Assembly (NCBI RefSeq): GCF_002285265.1
Contig: NZ_NSJB01000001.1
Location: forward strand, 930,001-994,000
Source: Vandammella animalimorsus
GTDB lineage: Bacteria; Pseudomonadota; Gammaproteobacteria; Burkholderiales; Burkholderiaceae_C
Reading direction: 5' to 3'
Length of the DNA: 64,000 nucleotides
Of the stretch, positions 47,721 to 56,663 are shown piece by piece. How positions within the stretch are numbered: the stretch's first letter is position 1; the number at the start of each line of letters is the position of its first letter. The notes under the pieces are model-generated. The model was given only the letters and a program-made list of their open reading frames with translations. It was not told the origin of the DNA and made no database searches. The position numbers and the translations under genes were made by a program.

Positions 47721-49988
47721 ATGTGCAGCACCGCACCCCCTTCTTGCCCGCCCCCAGGCCAAGCCTTGCAAGGGCCGGCCCCAGGCCCGCTGCAGCCGGG
47801 GCCAGCCGTGCAGTGGCTGGCCGATGGCAGCCCCTATTCGCCACAGTTCGGCGATCGCTACCACAGCCATGCCGGCGGCGGCCTGGCCCAGGCGCAGGGC
47901 TGCTTCTTGCAGGGCTGTGGCCTGCCCGAGGCCTGGCGGGGCCAGCGCCAGTGGCGCATCCTGGAGACGGGCTTTGGCCTGGGCCTGAACTTTCTCGCCA
48001 CCTGGCAGGCCTGGCGCGACGATCCGCAGCGTTGCGATCGGCTGCACTTCATCTCCACCGAGGCCTGGCCCGTCTCGGCGCAGGACTTGCTCGCCGCTGC
48101 ACGCAGCCGCTACCCGCAGCTGCTGCCACTGGCCGAGGAGCTGGCCTTGCAGTACCGCGATCTGCACAGCGGCATCCATCGCCTGAGCTTTGAGCAGCAG
48201 CGCGTGCATTTGACGCTGGCCATCGGCCCGGCGCACGAATACCTGCGCAGCGAGGGCTGGCAGGCCGACAGCGTGTACCTGGATGGCTTCAGCCCGGCCA
48301 AGAACCCGGACATCTGGAGCGCCGCCGCCCTGCGCGCCGTGGCGCGCTGCTGCATCCCCGGCCACACGCAGCTGGCCACCTGGTGCGTGGCCAGCGCGGT
48401 GCGCCAGGCCCTGGAGCAGTGCGGCTTCAGTGTGCAGCGCGTGCCTGGCATCCCGCCCAAGAAGCACAATCTGCACGCCCGCTATACGCCGCCCTGGCCC
48501 ACCCGGGTGCGCAGCGCGCCAGCCGCAGCCCAGCACCTGCCCTGGCCTGCGCCGCTGCCCGTGGCCTGGCATTCGGCCGCCAGGCCGCGGGCCATCGTCA
48601 TCGGCGCCGGGCTGGCCGGCGCCAGCATGGCCCATGCCCTGGCCGAGCGGGGCTGGCAGGTCGAGGTGCTGGAGCAGGCCGATGCCCCCGCGCAAGGCGC
48701 CTCGGGCCTGCCCGTGGGCCTGTTTGCGCCGCACATCTCGCCCGACGACGCGCCGCTGTCGCGGCTCAGCCGCGCCGGCCTGCGCTGCACCCGGGCCCTG
48801 GCCGCGCGCCTGCTGCGTCACGGGCAGGATTGGCAGGACAGCGGCGTGCTGGAGCACCGCATCGGCAAACGCCTGGGCCTGCCCACACCTGGCGCCCCCA
48901 CCGCACCAGGGCAGCCCCCGGCAGACTGGCCGGCAACGCCGCAGATGGCCAGCCAGGCCTCGCGCCCGGCGCAGGCCAGCCAGCGCCTGGCCGCCGGCCT
49001 GGACTGGGCCAACCCCGACACAGCGCAGCCACCGCAACAGGGCGAGCACCCAGCCGTCTGGCACGCCGAGGCCGGCTGGATTCGCCCCGCCGCATTGGTG
49101 CAGCGCCTGCTGCAACACCCCCAGATCACGCTGCGCACGCGCTGCCGGGTGCAGGCCATTGCACCAACCACGCCAATCGCGCCAACCACGCCCATCGCCC
49201 CCACCAGCGCCGAGCAACCCTGCAACCCACGCCCCGACGCCCCGGCGCTGCCGCGCTGGCAGGTGATGGTGCAGGCCGATGCGGCCGGCAGCGGGCAGGT
49301 GCTGGAGGCCGATTGCCTGGTCATCGCCGCCGCATTCGACAGCCTGGCCCTGGCCCAGCCCTGGGCCCAGGCCCGGCTGCCGCTGAACCCCGTGCGCGGC
49401 CAGATCGCCTGGGGCGTGGCGGCGGCTGATGCGGCCGGGCCTGTCTGGCCAGCGATGCCGGTCAATGGCAAGGGCAGCTTTGTGCATGTCCCAGCGCCCC
49501 CCGATTGCAGCACCCCAGGGCAGGCCGCCGCCCAAAGCGATCACGCAGCCAGCGCGGCGCAGCCGCTGCGGCTGTGGGTCAGCGGCGCCACGTTCGAGCG
49601 CGAAGCGCCATTGGAGCCGCCCAGCGCCGAGGCCATGGCCGCCGCCTGGTGGCAGAACCGGCAACGCCTGGCGCAGCTCATGCCCGCCATCGGCCCGGCC
49701 CTGGCGCAGCATTTGTTCCAGCACAGCGCCCGGGGGCCGCAGCGCTGGGGCGCCGTGCGCTGCACCACGCCCGATCGCACGCCCTGCTACGGCCCCATCG
49801 GCCCGCAGGCTGCCAATGTGCTGCTGGCCACGGGGCTGGGCGCGCGCGGCCTGACGCTGGCCGCGCTGTGCGCGGACATCCTCTGCGCCCTGCTGCACGA
49901 TGAGCCGCTGCCGGTGGCGCGCCAGCTCGCGGCCTTGGTGTTGAGCAGCCGCCTGCCCCTGGCCGCCAGCGCCGCTGCGCCGCGCTGA
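47721..49988 (+). CDS. mnmC: Bifunctional tRNA modification enzyme MnmC
   Basis: A 755-residue fusion that completes mnm5(s2)U34 in tRNA anticodons. The N-terminal half is the SAM methyltransferase (MnmD; SPYSPQFGDRYHS, WRILETGFGLGLNFLATW, VYLDGFSPAKNPDIW and PGIPPKKHNLHARY). The C-terminal half is the FAD oxidase (MnmC1) with the dinucleotide motif AIVIGAGLAGASMAHALAER, LPVGLFAPHISPDDA and a terminal GLGARGLTLAALCADIL. An insert around residues 480-496 carries a near-perfect repeat APTTPIAPTTPIAP from an 18-bp DNA repeat. Start ATG 47721 is the only plausible one. It converges on rpsT with a shared terminator. Confidence 0.95.
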   Translation: MCSTAPPSCPPPGQALQGPAPGPLQPGPAVQWLADGSPYSPQFGDRYHSHAGGGLAQAQGCFLQGCGLPEAWRGQRQWRILETGFGLGLNFLATWQAWRDDPQRCDRLHFISTEAWPVSAQDLLAAARSRYPQLLPLAEELALQYRDLHSGIHRLSFEQQRVHLTLAIGPAHEYLRSEGWQADSVYLDGFSPAKNPDIWSAAALRAVARCCIPGHTQLATWCVASAVRQALEQCGFSVQRVPGIPPKKHNLHARYTPPWPTRVRSAPAAAQHLPWPAPLPVAWHSAARPRAIVIGAGLAGASMAHALAERGWQVEVLEQADAPAQGASGLPVGLFAPHISPDDAPLSRLSRAGLRCTRALAARLLRHGQDWQDSGVLEHRIGKRLGLPTPGAPTAPGQPPADWPATPQMASQASRPAQASQRLAAGLDWANPDTAQPPQQGEHPAVWHAEAGWIRPAALVQRLLQHPQITLRTRCRVQAIAPTTPIAPTTPIAPTSAEQPCNPRPDAPALPRWQVMVQADAAGSGQVLEADCLVIAAAFDSLALAQPWAQARLPLNPVRGQIAWGVAAADAAGPVWPAMPVNGKGSFVHVPAPPDCSTPGQAAAQSDHAASAAQPLRLWVSGATFEREAPLEPPSAEAMAAAWWQNRQRLAQLMPAIGPALAQHLFQHSARGPQRWGAVRCTTPDRTPCYGPIGPQAANVLLATGLGARGLTLAALCADILCALLHDEPLPVARQLAALVLSSRLPLAASAAAPR

Positions 49989-50039
49989 TGCGGCGCCGGC
50001 ACAGGCCCTGCCCCGCCACGCTGAGCACGGCCCAGGCAA

Positions 50040-50076
50040 CAAAAAACCGTTTGAAGCGCCAGGGCTTCAAACGGTT
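50040..50076. terminator. Bidirectional terminator between mnmC and rpsT
   Basis: AACCGTTTGAAG and CTTCAAACGGTT (50045-50056, 50065-50076) form a 12-bp stem. On the minus strand six T follow, terminating rpsT; on the plus strand CTTGCTTTTG follows mnmC. Confidence 0.88.
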
Positions 50077-50169
50077 CTTGCTTTTGCAAACAGCGCACCC
50101 GTTGCAAACGGCAGGCTGGTTCAGTGCCCAGCCTGGGCGGGTGGATGAGATGGGTTTTTGAGCAGGCTC

Positions 50170-50469
50170 TTAGGCTGCGGCCTTGACCAGGGCCTTGACC
50201 TTGGCGCTGAGGCGGCTCTTGTCGCGGGCGGCCTTGTTCTTGTGGAAGATGCCCTTGTCGGCCACGCTGTCGATCACGCTCTGGGCCTTGGCAAAGGCTT
50301 CGGTGGCCTTTTCCTTGTCGCCAGCCAGCACAGCCTTTTCAACGTTCTTGACGAAAGTGCGGTATTTGGAGCGCAGCGAGGTGTTGGCTGCGTTGAGCTT
50401 GACATTCTGGCGAGCGCGCTTGCGGCCCGATGCCAGGCGGGGGTTTTTCTTGGCGGGTTTGGTTGCCAT
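50170..50469 (-). CDS. rpsT: Small ribosomal subunit protein S20
   Basis: A 99-residue basic three-helix protein that binds 16S rRNA near the 5' domain. The sequence from [20 protein letters not shown] through [20 protein letters not shown] is diagnostic. It is slightly longer than the E. coli protein (87) owing to the N-terminus. AAGG lies upstream of ATG 50469. It is a single gene ended by the hairpin at 50040-50076. Confidence 0.98.
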   Translation of the reverse strand: MATKPAKKNPRLASGRKRARQNVKLNAANTSLRSKYRTFVKNVEKAVLAGDKEKATEAFAKAQSVIDSVADKGIFHKNKAARDKSRLSAKVKALVKAAA

Positions 50470-50515
50470 GGTATATGTCCTTGGTGTTTGGGGATGTTGT
50501 TTGCAAAACCGACGA

Positions 50516-51325
50516 TTATAGCCTCTGCGCAGCCAACTGCTGATCAGCAGCGGCCTGTGCCGGGCGGGCGCGGTAGTACACGCAGATGCGCTGCCCAGCC
50601 AACTCGTGCACCTCGATGGGCATTTGGTAGAGCGGCTGCAGCACCTCTGGGCGGATGAGCTCGGCCGGGCTGCCCTGGCAGGCCAGGCGCCCCTGCTTCA
50701 TGGCGATGATGTGATCGGCGTAGGTGGAGGCAAAGTTGATGTCGTGCAGCACGATCAGAACGGTCTTGCCATGTTCGTCGGCCAGGGCGCGCAACAGCCC
50801 CATCATGGCCACGCCGTGGTGCATGTCCAGGTTGTTCAGCGGCTCATCGAGCAGCACGTAGTCCGTGTCCTGGCACATCACCATGGCCACGAAGGCGCGC
50901 TGACGCTGACCGCCGGAGAGCTCATCCAGATAGCGCCCGGCCAGCTCGGTGAGCTGCAAATGCGCCAGCGCCTGGTCGATGTGCCGGGCGTCCTCCGGGC
51001 TCAGCCGCCCCTTGGAATGCGGAAAGCGGCCAAACGCCACCAAGTCCCGCACCGTCAGGCGCAGCGTCATGGGGTTGTCCTGACGCAGGATGGCCAGCTT
51101 GCGCGCCAGCACGTCGCTGGGCGTGCGGGCCACGTCCAGGCCGTCGATGCGCACCCGCCCGGCGCTCAGCGGCGCCAGCCGACTGATCAGCGACAGCAGC
51201 GTGGACTTGCCCGCGCCATTGGGGCCGATGATGGCCGTCACGCCGCCGCGCGCGATGTTCAAGCTGACGCCATCGACCACGGCCGCCGCGCCATAGTGTT
51301 TACTCACTTGCTCCAGTTCGATCAT
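50516..51325 (-). CDS. Iron-siderophore ABC transporter ATPase
   Basis: A 269-residue ATP-binding subunit. It has Walker [17 protein letters not shown], the Q-loop LRQDNP, the ABC signature [15 protein letters not shown], Walker [16 protein letters not shown] and the H-loop [20 protein letters not shown] is typical of the FepC/VctC-type siderophore ATPases. Start at ATG 51325 ([12 protein letters not shown]). It is the last gene of a four-gene importer operon and is separated from its permease by 46 bp. Confidence 0.94.
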   Translation of the reverse strand: MIELEQVSKHYGAAAVVDGVSLNIARGGVTAIIGPNGAGKSTLLSLISRLAPLSAGRVRIDGLDVARTPSDVLARKLAILRQDNPMTLRLTVRDLVAFGRFPHSKGRLSPEDARHIDQALAHLQLTELAGRYLDELSGGQRQRAFVAMVMCQDTDYVLLDEPLNNLDMHHGVAMMGLLRALADEHGKTVLIVLHDINFASTYADHIIAMKQGRLACQGSPAELIRPEVLQPLYQMPIEVHELAGQRICVYYRARPAQAAADQQLAAQRL

Positions 51326-51371
51326 GCGCACTCCATGCCCAGACCAGTCGGCCCGGGCGAACCCGCCTGCC

Positions 51372-52394
51372 TCATTGCCCTTTGCTGCGCAGCAGCAGCG
51401 CCAGAAACACCACGCCACCCAGCAGCTCAATCACCGTGCTCAACGCGGCATTGAAGCCCAGGCCATGCTCCAGCAGCAGCTGCCCGCCCAGCAGCGCAAT
51501 GCAGCCCACCAGCACCGCCGCCGGCAGGCTGTAGCGGTGGCGCATGTCGCCCATGAGCTGGTAGGCCAGGTTGGCCGCCAGCAAGCCCAGGAACGTCACC
51601 GGCCCCACCAGCGCCGTGGAAATGGACACCAAAATGGCAATGCACAGCAGGATCTGCATCACCTGCCGAGGGTAATCCACCCCCAGGCTGATGGCCATGT
51701 CGCGCCCCAGCGCAATCACATCGAAATTGCGCCGCATGCGCCACAGCCACAGCGTCACGCCCAGCAGCACCAGGGCCGCGCTCCATAGCAGGTGCGTGGC
51801 CATCAAGTTGAAGCTGGCAAAAAAGCGATCCTGCAGGCTGCCGAACTGGTTGGGGTCGATCAACCGCAGCATCAGCCCCGTCAGTGCGCGAAACAACACC
51901 CCCATGACCACCCCCACCAGCAGCATCAGGTGCAGGCTGCGCACCGCGCCGGTGAACAGGCTGCGAAACAGCAGCCAGGCCATCAGCACCATCAGCAGCG
52001 TCTCGGCCGCAAACTTCAGTGTGGGGTTGAAGGCCGAGACCGCCTGCATGCCAAAGGCGTAGGCCAGCGCCGTCTGCAGCAGCAGGTACAGGGCGTCAAA
52101 GCCCATGATGGCCGGCGTGAGGATACGGTTGTGCGTGATGCTGTGAAACAGCACGGTGGACACCCCCACGGCATAGGCCACCATCGCCATGGCCGCCAGC
52201 TTGGCGCCACGGTGCTGCAAGGCAAAGGCCCAGTCGGTCTGCACGCCATAGGTCAGAAACAGGCCAGCGCAGGCCAGGGCCAGCCACAGCAGGGCCAACA
52301 GCCGCTGGCGCGGGGGCAGCGCCAGCCTGCGGCCTGCCCTGGGCAGCGGCGGCTTGGCCCCTGCCATGATCGTTGATTGCTGCGCTATCTTCAT
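51372..52394 (-). CDS. Iron-siderophore ABC transporter permease (second)
   Basis: A 340-residue FecCD-family inner-membrane permease with about nine or ten hydrophobic helices after a basic, proline-rich N-terminus. Recognisable parts are FHSITHNRILTPAIMGFDAL, a long loop LRLIDPNQFGSLQDRFFASF, the cytoplasmic coupling helix IALGRDMAISLGVDYPR and VGPVTFLGLLAANLAYQLMG. It resembles VctG/CeuC more than FepG. It begins 8 bp after the end of the first permease, so translation is probably coupled. Confidence 0.93.
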   Translation of the reverse strand: MKIAQQSTIMAGAKPPLPRAGRRLALPPRQRLLALLWLALACAGLFLTYGVQTDWAFALQHRGAKLAAMAMVAYAVGVSTVLFHSITHNRILTPAIMGFDALYLLLQTALAYAFGMQAVSAFNPTLKFAAETLLMVLMAWLLFRSLFTGAVRSLHLMLLVGVVMGVLFRALTGLMLRLIDPNQFGSLQDRFFASFNLMATHLLWSAALVLLGVTLWLWRMRRNFDVIALGRDMAISLGVDYPRQVMQILLCIAILVSISTALVGPVTFLGLLAANLAYQLMGDMRHRYSLPAAVLVGCIALLGGQLLLEHGLGFNAALSTVIELLGGVVFLALLLRSKGQ

Positions 52395-52402
52395 CTTGCC
52401 GC

Positions 52403-53428
52403 TCACCCCAGCTCGGCCCGCTTGCGCCACAGCAGCAGCAGGAACACGGCGCTGCCCAGCACCCCCATGATGGTGCCGATGGGGATTTCGTAGGGCCGGA
52501 TCAGCAGGCGCCCAAGAATGTCGCAGACCAGCATCAGACCCGCGCCACACAGCGCCACCCAGAAGACCGAGCGCCGCATGCGATCGCCCAGCCACAGGCT
52601 GACCAGATTGGGCACCAGCAGGCCCAGAAAAGGGATGACGCCCACCGTCACGACCACTGCGGCCGTGACCATGGCCACGATCGTCAGGCCGATGAACATC
52701 CAGCGCCCATAGGGCACGCCCAGGCTGACGGCCACGGGCTCGCCCATGCCGATGACGGTGAAGCGGTCTGCCGCGGCAAAGGCCCCCAGCGTCAGCGCCA
52801 GGGCCAGCCACAGCAGCTCATAGCGCCCCTGCAGCACGGCCGAAAAATCGCCCACCGTCCAGGCGCGGATGGCCTGCAGCATGTCAAAGCGGTAGGCCAG
52901 AAACGAGGTCACGGCCTCGATCACGCCGGCAAACACCAACCCCACCAGCGGCACCAGCAAGGTGCTGCGCAGCGGCAGGCGCTGCAGCAGCAGCAAGAAC
53001 AGCCCCGTGGCCGCCAGCGCGAACAGCGCCGCCACCAGCATCTTGCCCAGCAGCGCCATGCCCGGCCAGCACAGCGCCACCACCAGCATGCCCAGGCTGG
53101 CCGCGCCCACGGTGCCCACGGTGGCCGGCTCCACAAAGCGGTTGCGCGCCACCATCTGCATGATCATGCCGGCCACGGCCATGCTGGCGCCGGCCAGCAT
53201 CAGCGCCAGCGTGCGCGGAATGCGGCTGATGAACAGCACCTGCGAGACCGTATCGCCGGGCGTGGGGGCCAGCAAGTCGCGCCAGCCGATGGTGATGGCC
53301 CCCACCAGCGTGCTGCACAGGGCCAATGCCGCCAGCAACAGCAGGCCCAGCGCATAGGCAGCCGCGGCGCGCATGCCCGCATGGCGCTGGCCTGCTGCGG
53401 CGGCCTGCTCTTGCGGCGGCGGCCTCAC
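52403..53428 (-). CDS. Iron-siderophore ABC transporter permease (first)
   Basis: A FecCD-family permease. Features include RIPRTLALMLAGASMAVAGM (the family's first conserved block), NRFVEPATVGTVGAASLGML, the coupling helix region VAVSLGVPYGRWMFIGLTI and VGVIPFLGLLVPNLVSLWLG. GTG 53428 overlaps the TGA of the binding-protein gene as GTGA and gives 341 residues; ATG 53374 (MRAAAAYALGLLLLAAL) would give 323 and is an equally possible start. Neither has a good Shine-Dalgarno, and the overlap favours the GTG. Confidence 0.92.
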   Translation of the reverse strand: MRPPPQEQAAAAGQRHAGMRAAAAYALGLLLLAALALCSTLVGAITIGWRDLLAPTPGDTVSQVLFISRIPRTLALMLAGASMAVAGMIMQMVARNRFVEPATVGTVGAASLGMLVVALCWPGMALLGKMLVAALFALAATGLFLLLLQRLPLRSTLLVPLVGLVFAGVIEAVTSFLAYRFDMLQAIRAWTVGDFSAVLQGRYELLWLALALTLGAFAAADRFTVIGMGEPVAVSLGVPYGRWMFIGLTIVAMVTAAVVVTVGVIPFLGLLVPNLVSLWLGDRMRRSVFWVALCGAGLMLVCDILGRLLIRPYEIPIGTIMGVLGSAVFLLLLWRKRAELG

Positions 53429-54408
53429 TGCGCCGCCTGCTGCTTTGCCGCGCCCAGCACCTGCTGCAGCTGGCGCACGTTCTGGCGCAGCGCGGTAATG
53501 CCCGCGCCATCGAGCACGTACCAGTTCATGGCGTCCAGATAGGCGATCTGGCCCTTCTTGCCCGCATTGGTGGCCTTGATCAGGGCGTTGTCCAGCAGGC
53601 GCTGCGCCGCCGCGCCCTCGCGGCCGATGGCGGCATCGCGGTCGAGCACCAGCAGCCAATCCGGGTTGGCCTGCAGGATGTACTCAAAGGAAATCGACTG
53701 GCCGTGGCGCTCCTGCCCGCCACGAGCCTGGGCCGGCTGCACGCCAAAGGCCGTGAACAGCATGCCCATGCGCGAATCGGGCCCGTAGCTGTTGATGCGC
53801 CCGCCGCTGACCAGCAGCAGCATCGCCTTGCCCGCCGAGGGCGCCAGCGTGCGCAGCGCGGCAATTTCCTGCTCGGCCTGGGCGATCAGCTCCTCGGCGC
53901 GCTGCTCGCGCCCGAACAATTGGCCCAGCTTGCGCAAGTTGGCGAAGATGCTTTGCACCGCATCGGCCTCGTCGATGGCCATGTCCAGCGTTGGCGCCAG
54001 CAGCGACAGCTGGGCATAGCGCGCCTGCGCGCGGCGGCCCACGAAGATCGCATCGGGCTGCAGCGCGCGAATGGCCTCGTAATTGGGCTCGAACAGGCTG
54101 CCGACCTTGGCGCGCGCATCGCCCTCGAAGGCGCTCAGAAACTGCGGCATCTTGAACGCCGGCACGCCCACCACCGCCGCCTCCACGCCCAGGGCCTGCA
54201 GCATGTCCAGCGTGGCCAGATCGAACACCACCACCCGAGTCGGCGGCTTGTTCAGGCGCACGCTGCCCTGGGCATGGGCGAACTCCATGCTCGCCGCTGC
54301 CGTGCCCTCGGCCGCCGCTGGCCCGGCGGCCAGCGCCAGCCCCATCAACAGCGCCAATGCCCCGGCTGCCCAGGCTCCGCCGAGGCGCTTTTGCGCAGAT
54401 TTCCACAT
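53425..54408 (-). CDS. Iron-siderophore ABC transporter substrate-binding protein
   Basis: A 327-residue periplasmic binding protein of the FecB/CeuE cluster. The signal peptide is residues 1-33 (LLMGLALAAGPAAAEG). The mature part has PTRVVVFDLATLDMLQALGV, EPNYEAIRALQPDAIFVGRR, RMGMLFTAFGVQPAQ and FEYILQANPDWLLVLDRD. It resembles the vibrio VctP and campylobacter CeuE type that bind ferric catecholates. Head of the operon, with a promoter and Fur-like box upstream. No TonB-dependent receptor is nearby. The siderophore cannot be named. Confidence 0.92.
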   Translation of the reverse strand: MWKSAQKRLGGAWAAGALALLMGLALAAGPAAAEGTAAASMEFAHAQGSVRLNKPPTRVVVFDLATLDMLQALGVEAAVVGVPAFKMPQFLSAFEGDARAKVGSLFEPNYEAIRALQPDAIFVGRRAQARYAQLSLLAPTLDMAIDEADAVQSIFANLRKLGQLFGREQRAEELIAQAEQEIAALRTLAPSAGKAMLLLVSGGRINSYGPDSRMGMLFTAFGVQPAQARGGQERHGQSISFEYILQANPDWLLVLDRDAAIGREGAAAQRLLDNALIKATNAGKKGQIAYLDAMNWYVLDGAGITALRQNVRQLQQVLGAAKQQAAQ

Positions 54409-54480
54409 GGCCAGTCCCGCCCTTCAAAACAAAAAATGGCTGCGCCCATTGCCATGCCCCAGCCATGGCGGGCGCAAGGC

Positions 54481-54499
54481 AAATGAGAACGATATTCAA
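54481..54499 (-). promoter_or_regulatory. Fur box of the siderophore importer operon
   Basis: AATGAGAACGATATTC within this span matches the Fur consensus AATGATAATCATTATC at 11 of 16 positions, including both outer half-sites. It lies just downstream of the predicted transcription start and 73-91 bp upstream of the binding-protein start, a position suited to repression by Fe-Fur. Nothing else is resolved in the 404-bp gap 54409-54812 apart from the promoter and a TGTTGCA/TGCAACA pair (54532-54568). Confidence 0.65.
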
Positions 54500-54511
54500 A
54501 AAAAGTCGTGC

Positions 54512-54539
54512 ATTGTATGCGCCCGGCCCACTGTTGCAG
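54512..54539 (-). promoter_or_regulatory. Promoter of the siderophore importer operon
   Basis: On the minus strand TACAAT (54517-54512, 5 of 6) lies 16 bp from CTGCAA (54539-54534, 3 of 6). The start point near 54505 puts the Fur-like box at about +6 to +24. Confidence 0.55.
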
Positions 54540-54812
54540 GGAACCGCCAAAGCGCCCGACTGCAACACATGTTTACGATGAAAGGCGCACAAAATCGCCT
54601 GCGGCCAGCGGCAAATGCGCCATACTGGCCGCTCTTGCTGCATGCTGCCCCTGGCGCGTGCGCCGGCATCCCCGCCTCTCGGGCCACACCCTTGCCTGGG
54701 CCCAACATGGGCCCAGCACCCCGCATCCGGGGCCCGAGGCGGCAGGCCAGGGCCTGTTGCGGCGGCCTGCCGGTTCACTTTCACCATCAACCTGATTCAG
54801 AGGACTTTCCCC

Positions 54813-55082
54813 ATGGCCACAGCCAAGAAACGCACCCCCAATGCCGCTTTCATGAAGCCGCTCCAGCCCAATGCCCAACTCGCCGCCGTGATTGGCAACA
54901 CCCCGCTGCCGCGCACTGAAATCGTCAAGAAGCTGTGGGACTACATCAAGGCCAACAACCTGCAAGACGCCAAGAACAAGCGCAACATCAATGCCGACGC
55001 CAAGCTGCGCCCGCTGTTCGGCAAGGACCAGATCACCATGTTCGAGCTGGCCGGCCTGATCGGCAAGAACGTCGAGAAATAA
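54813..55082 (+). CDS. SWIB/MDM2-domain protein
   Basis: An 89-residue protein consisting of one SWIB domain, a fold best known from eukaryotic chromatin remodelers and also found in chlamydial and proteobacterial proteins. MATAKKRTPNAAFMKPLQPN starts it, followed by IGNTPLPRTEIVKKLWDYIK, NINADAKLRPLFGKDQITMF and ELAGLIGKNVEK. AGGA eleven nt before ATG 54813 supports the start; the longer frame from 54615 is not coding-like. A small DNA-associated role is possible but unproven. Confidence 0.9.
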   Translation: MATAKKRTPNAAFMKPLQPNAQLAAVIGNTPLPRTEIVKKLWDYIKANNLQDAKNKRNINADAKLRPLFGKDQITMFELAGLIGKNVEK

Positions 55083-55295
55083 TCGCTGCCACAGGGCCTG
55101 CCACAAGGCCTTGGGCGCCCCGCGATGCGCACGATGGCGCTGCTTGGCAGCCCTGGTGCCCCATTGCAGCTTTCACCGCAGCCCGCGCTGCTGGCCCCTC
55201 TTGCCGAGGGTTTTCGCCAGGCGCGGGTTTGTCGCATCTGACCTTGCCAGTGCCACGCCTTGAAGCTGGCGCCCTCTTCGGACACGCTCCCAGCA

Positions 55296-55613
55296 ATGGA
55301 ACTACTGATCGTCGTCACCACAGTGGCCCAACAGGCCGACGCCCGTCGTCTGGCCCAGCAGGCCGTGACCCAGGGCCTGGCAGCCTGCGTGCACATCGAC
55401 GCCATCGACAGCGTCTACCAATGGCAGGGCCAGGTCGAACAACAGCCCGAGTGGCGGCTGTGGTTCAAGACCACGCCGTCAGGCCACGCCGCCCTGTGCG
55501 ACTGGCTGCAAGCCCAGCACCCCTACGAGCTGCCGGCGCTGTACACACTCACCCCCAGCCACACCACCGCGCCCTTTGCCGCCTGGCTGCAGCAGCAGGT
55601 GCGCGCGCCGTAA
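55296..55613 (+). CDS. cutA: Divalent cation tolerance protein CutA
   Basis: A 105-residue trimeric CutA1-family protein with a PII-like ferredoxin fold. LLIVVTTVAQQADARRLAQQ, AACVHIDAIDSVYQWQGQVE, EWRLWFKTT and HPYELPALYTL are typical. The E. coli gene is linked to copper tolerance, though its biochemical role is not settled. ATG 55296 gives the standard N-terminus; twelve extra codons upstream are unlikely. Convergent with trmJ, 5 bp between stops. Confidence 0.93.
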   Translation: MELLIVVTTVAQQADARRLAQQAVTQGLAACVHIDAIDSVYQWQGQVEQQPEWRLWFKTTPSGHAALCDWLQAQHPYELPALYTLTPSHTTAPFAAWLQQQVRAP

Positions 55614-55618
55614 GCTGC

Positions 55619-56422
55619 TCACTCACGCCGCCGGGGCTGGCAGCTCGCTTCCAGCATGGCCTTGGCGATGCCGCGCAGGATGTGGATTTCCTGCTCGCGC
55701 AAATCGGCCCGGTTGAACAGCTGCTGCAGCCTTGGCATCAGCTTTTTGGGCGCCGCCGGGTCCAGATAGCCAATGGCCTGCAGGCCCTGCTGCCAATGCG
55801 CCAGCATGGCCTGCACGGCCTGGGCATCGGCGCGGCGCGCGCCTGCCGGCGCGGCCTGGTCAGCGCCGCTGCCTTCACATGTCGCTTGCGCCTCCTGGCC
55901 ACGCTCCAGGCTGTCGAGCAGCAGCCGCCACTCATAGGCAATGACCTGCACGGCCGCTGCCAGGTTCAGCGAGCCAAAATCCGCCGCCGTGGGGATTTGC
56001 AAGGCCACATGGCAGCGGTACACATCCTGGTTGCGCATGCCGTAGCGCTCACTGCCAAAGACAAAGGCCACGCCATACGGCGCCTGGCCCTGCAGGCCCT
56101 GGCCCAGCTGCTCTCGCAGCCAGGCCATGTGCTGGCGCGGGCTGCGGGTGGGCGGGCCGAAATCCCGGGCCACCATGGCCGTGGCGCACACGTGGTGCAT
56201 GCCCTGCAAGGCCTCATCCAGCGTGGCCACGGTGCGCGCCTTGGCCAGCACGTCGGTGGCGCCACTGGCGCGCTCGATGGCCTCCTGGCGCTGCAGCACA
56301 TCGGGCCAGCGGGGCTCGACCAGCACCAAGTCATCGAAGCCCATGGTGCGCATGGCCCGCGCCACCGCCCCCACATTGCCTGCGTGGCTGGTCTGGATGA
56401 GAACAAAGCGGGTGTGCAACAT
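55619..56422 (-). CDS. trmJ: tRNA (cytidine/uridine-2'-O-)-methyltransferase TrmJ
   Basis: A 267-residue SPOUT-family enzyme that methylates the ribose at tRNA position 32. FVLIQTSHAGNVGAVARAMR, MGFDDLVLVEPRWP, VAFVFGSERYGMRNQDVYRC (SAM knot) and IPTAADFGSLNLAAAVQVIA are characteristic. The C-terminal 100 residues (ALA-rich linker, then LMPRLQQLFNRADLREQEIH) match the TrmJ extension. ATG 56422 is set by the conserved N-terminus. It diverges from suhB. Confidence 0.94.
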   Translation of the reverse strand: MLHTRFVLIQTSHAGNVGAVARAMRTMGFDDLVLVEPRWPDVLQRQEAIERASGATDVLAKARTVATLDEALQGMHHVCATAMVARDFGPPTRSPRQHMAWLREQLGQGLQGQAPYGVAFVFGSERYGMRNQDVYRCHVALQIPTAADFGSLNLAAAVQVIAYEWRLLLDSLERGQEAQATCEGSGADQAAPAGARRADAQAVQAMLAHWQQGLQAIGYLDPAAPKKLMPRLQQLFNRADLREQEIHILRGIAKAMLEASCQPRRRE

Positions 56423-56450
56423 GGCTGGGGGCGGGATCAAGTGATGAAGG

Positions 56451-56477
56451 TTGGAGCGCCCGGGGCGCGGGTAAAAT
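56451..56477 (+). promoter_or_regulatory. Promoter of suhB
   Basis: TTGGAG (56451-56456) and TAAAAT (56472-56477, 5 of 6) are 15 bp apart, a short spacer. The next 180 bp up to suhB contain no better element. Confidence 0.4.
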
Positions 56478-56663
56478 CCCGCCTTGGCAGGCGCGCTCGA
56501 GGGATCTTGAGTGTGCCTGCATTTTGTTGCGCTGCCGCGCTCGCCGCCCCGGCCCACGGCCTGGCCCCCACACCACCTGCCAACATTGCCGCAGCACGCG
56601 GCCAGGGCCCCAGGCCCTGGCCGCTGGGCTGCACGCATGCTGATTTGCCCCACCATCGCCCCC

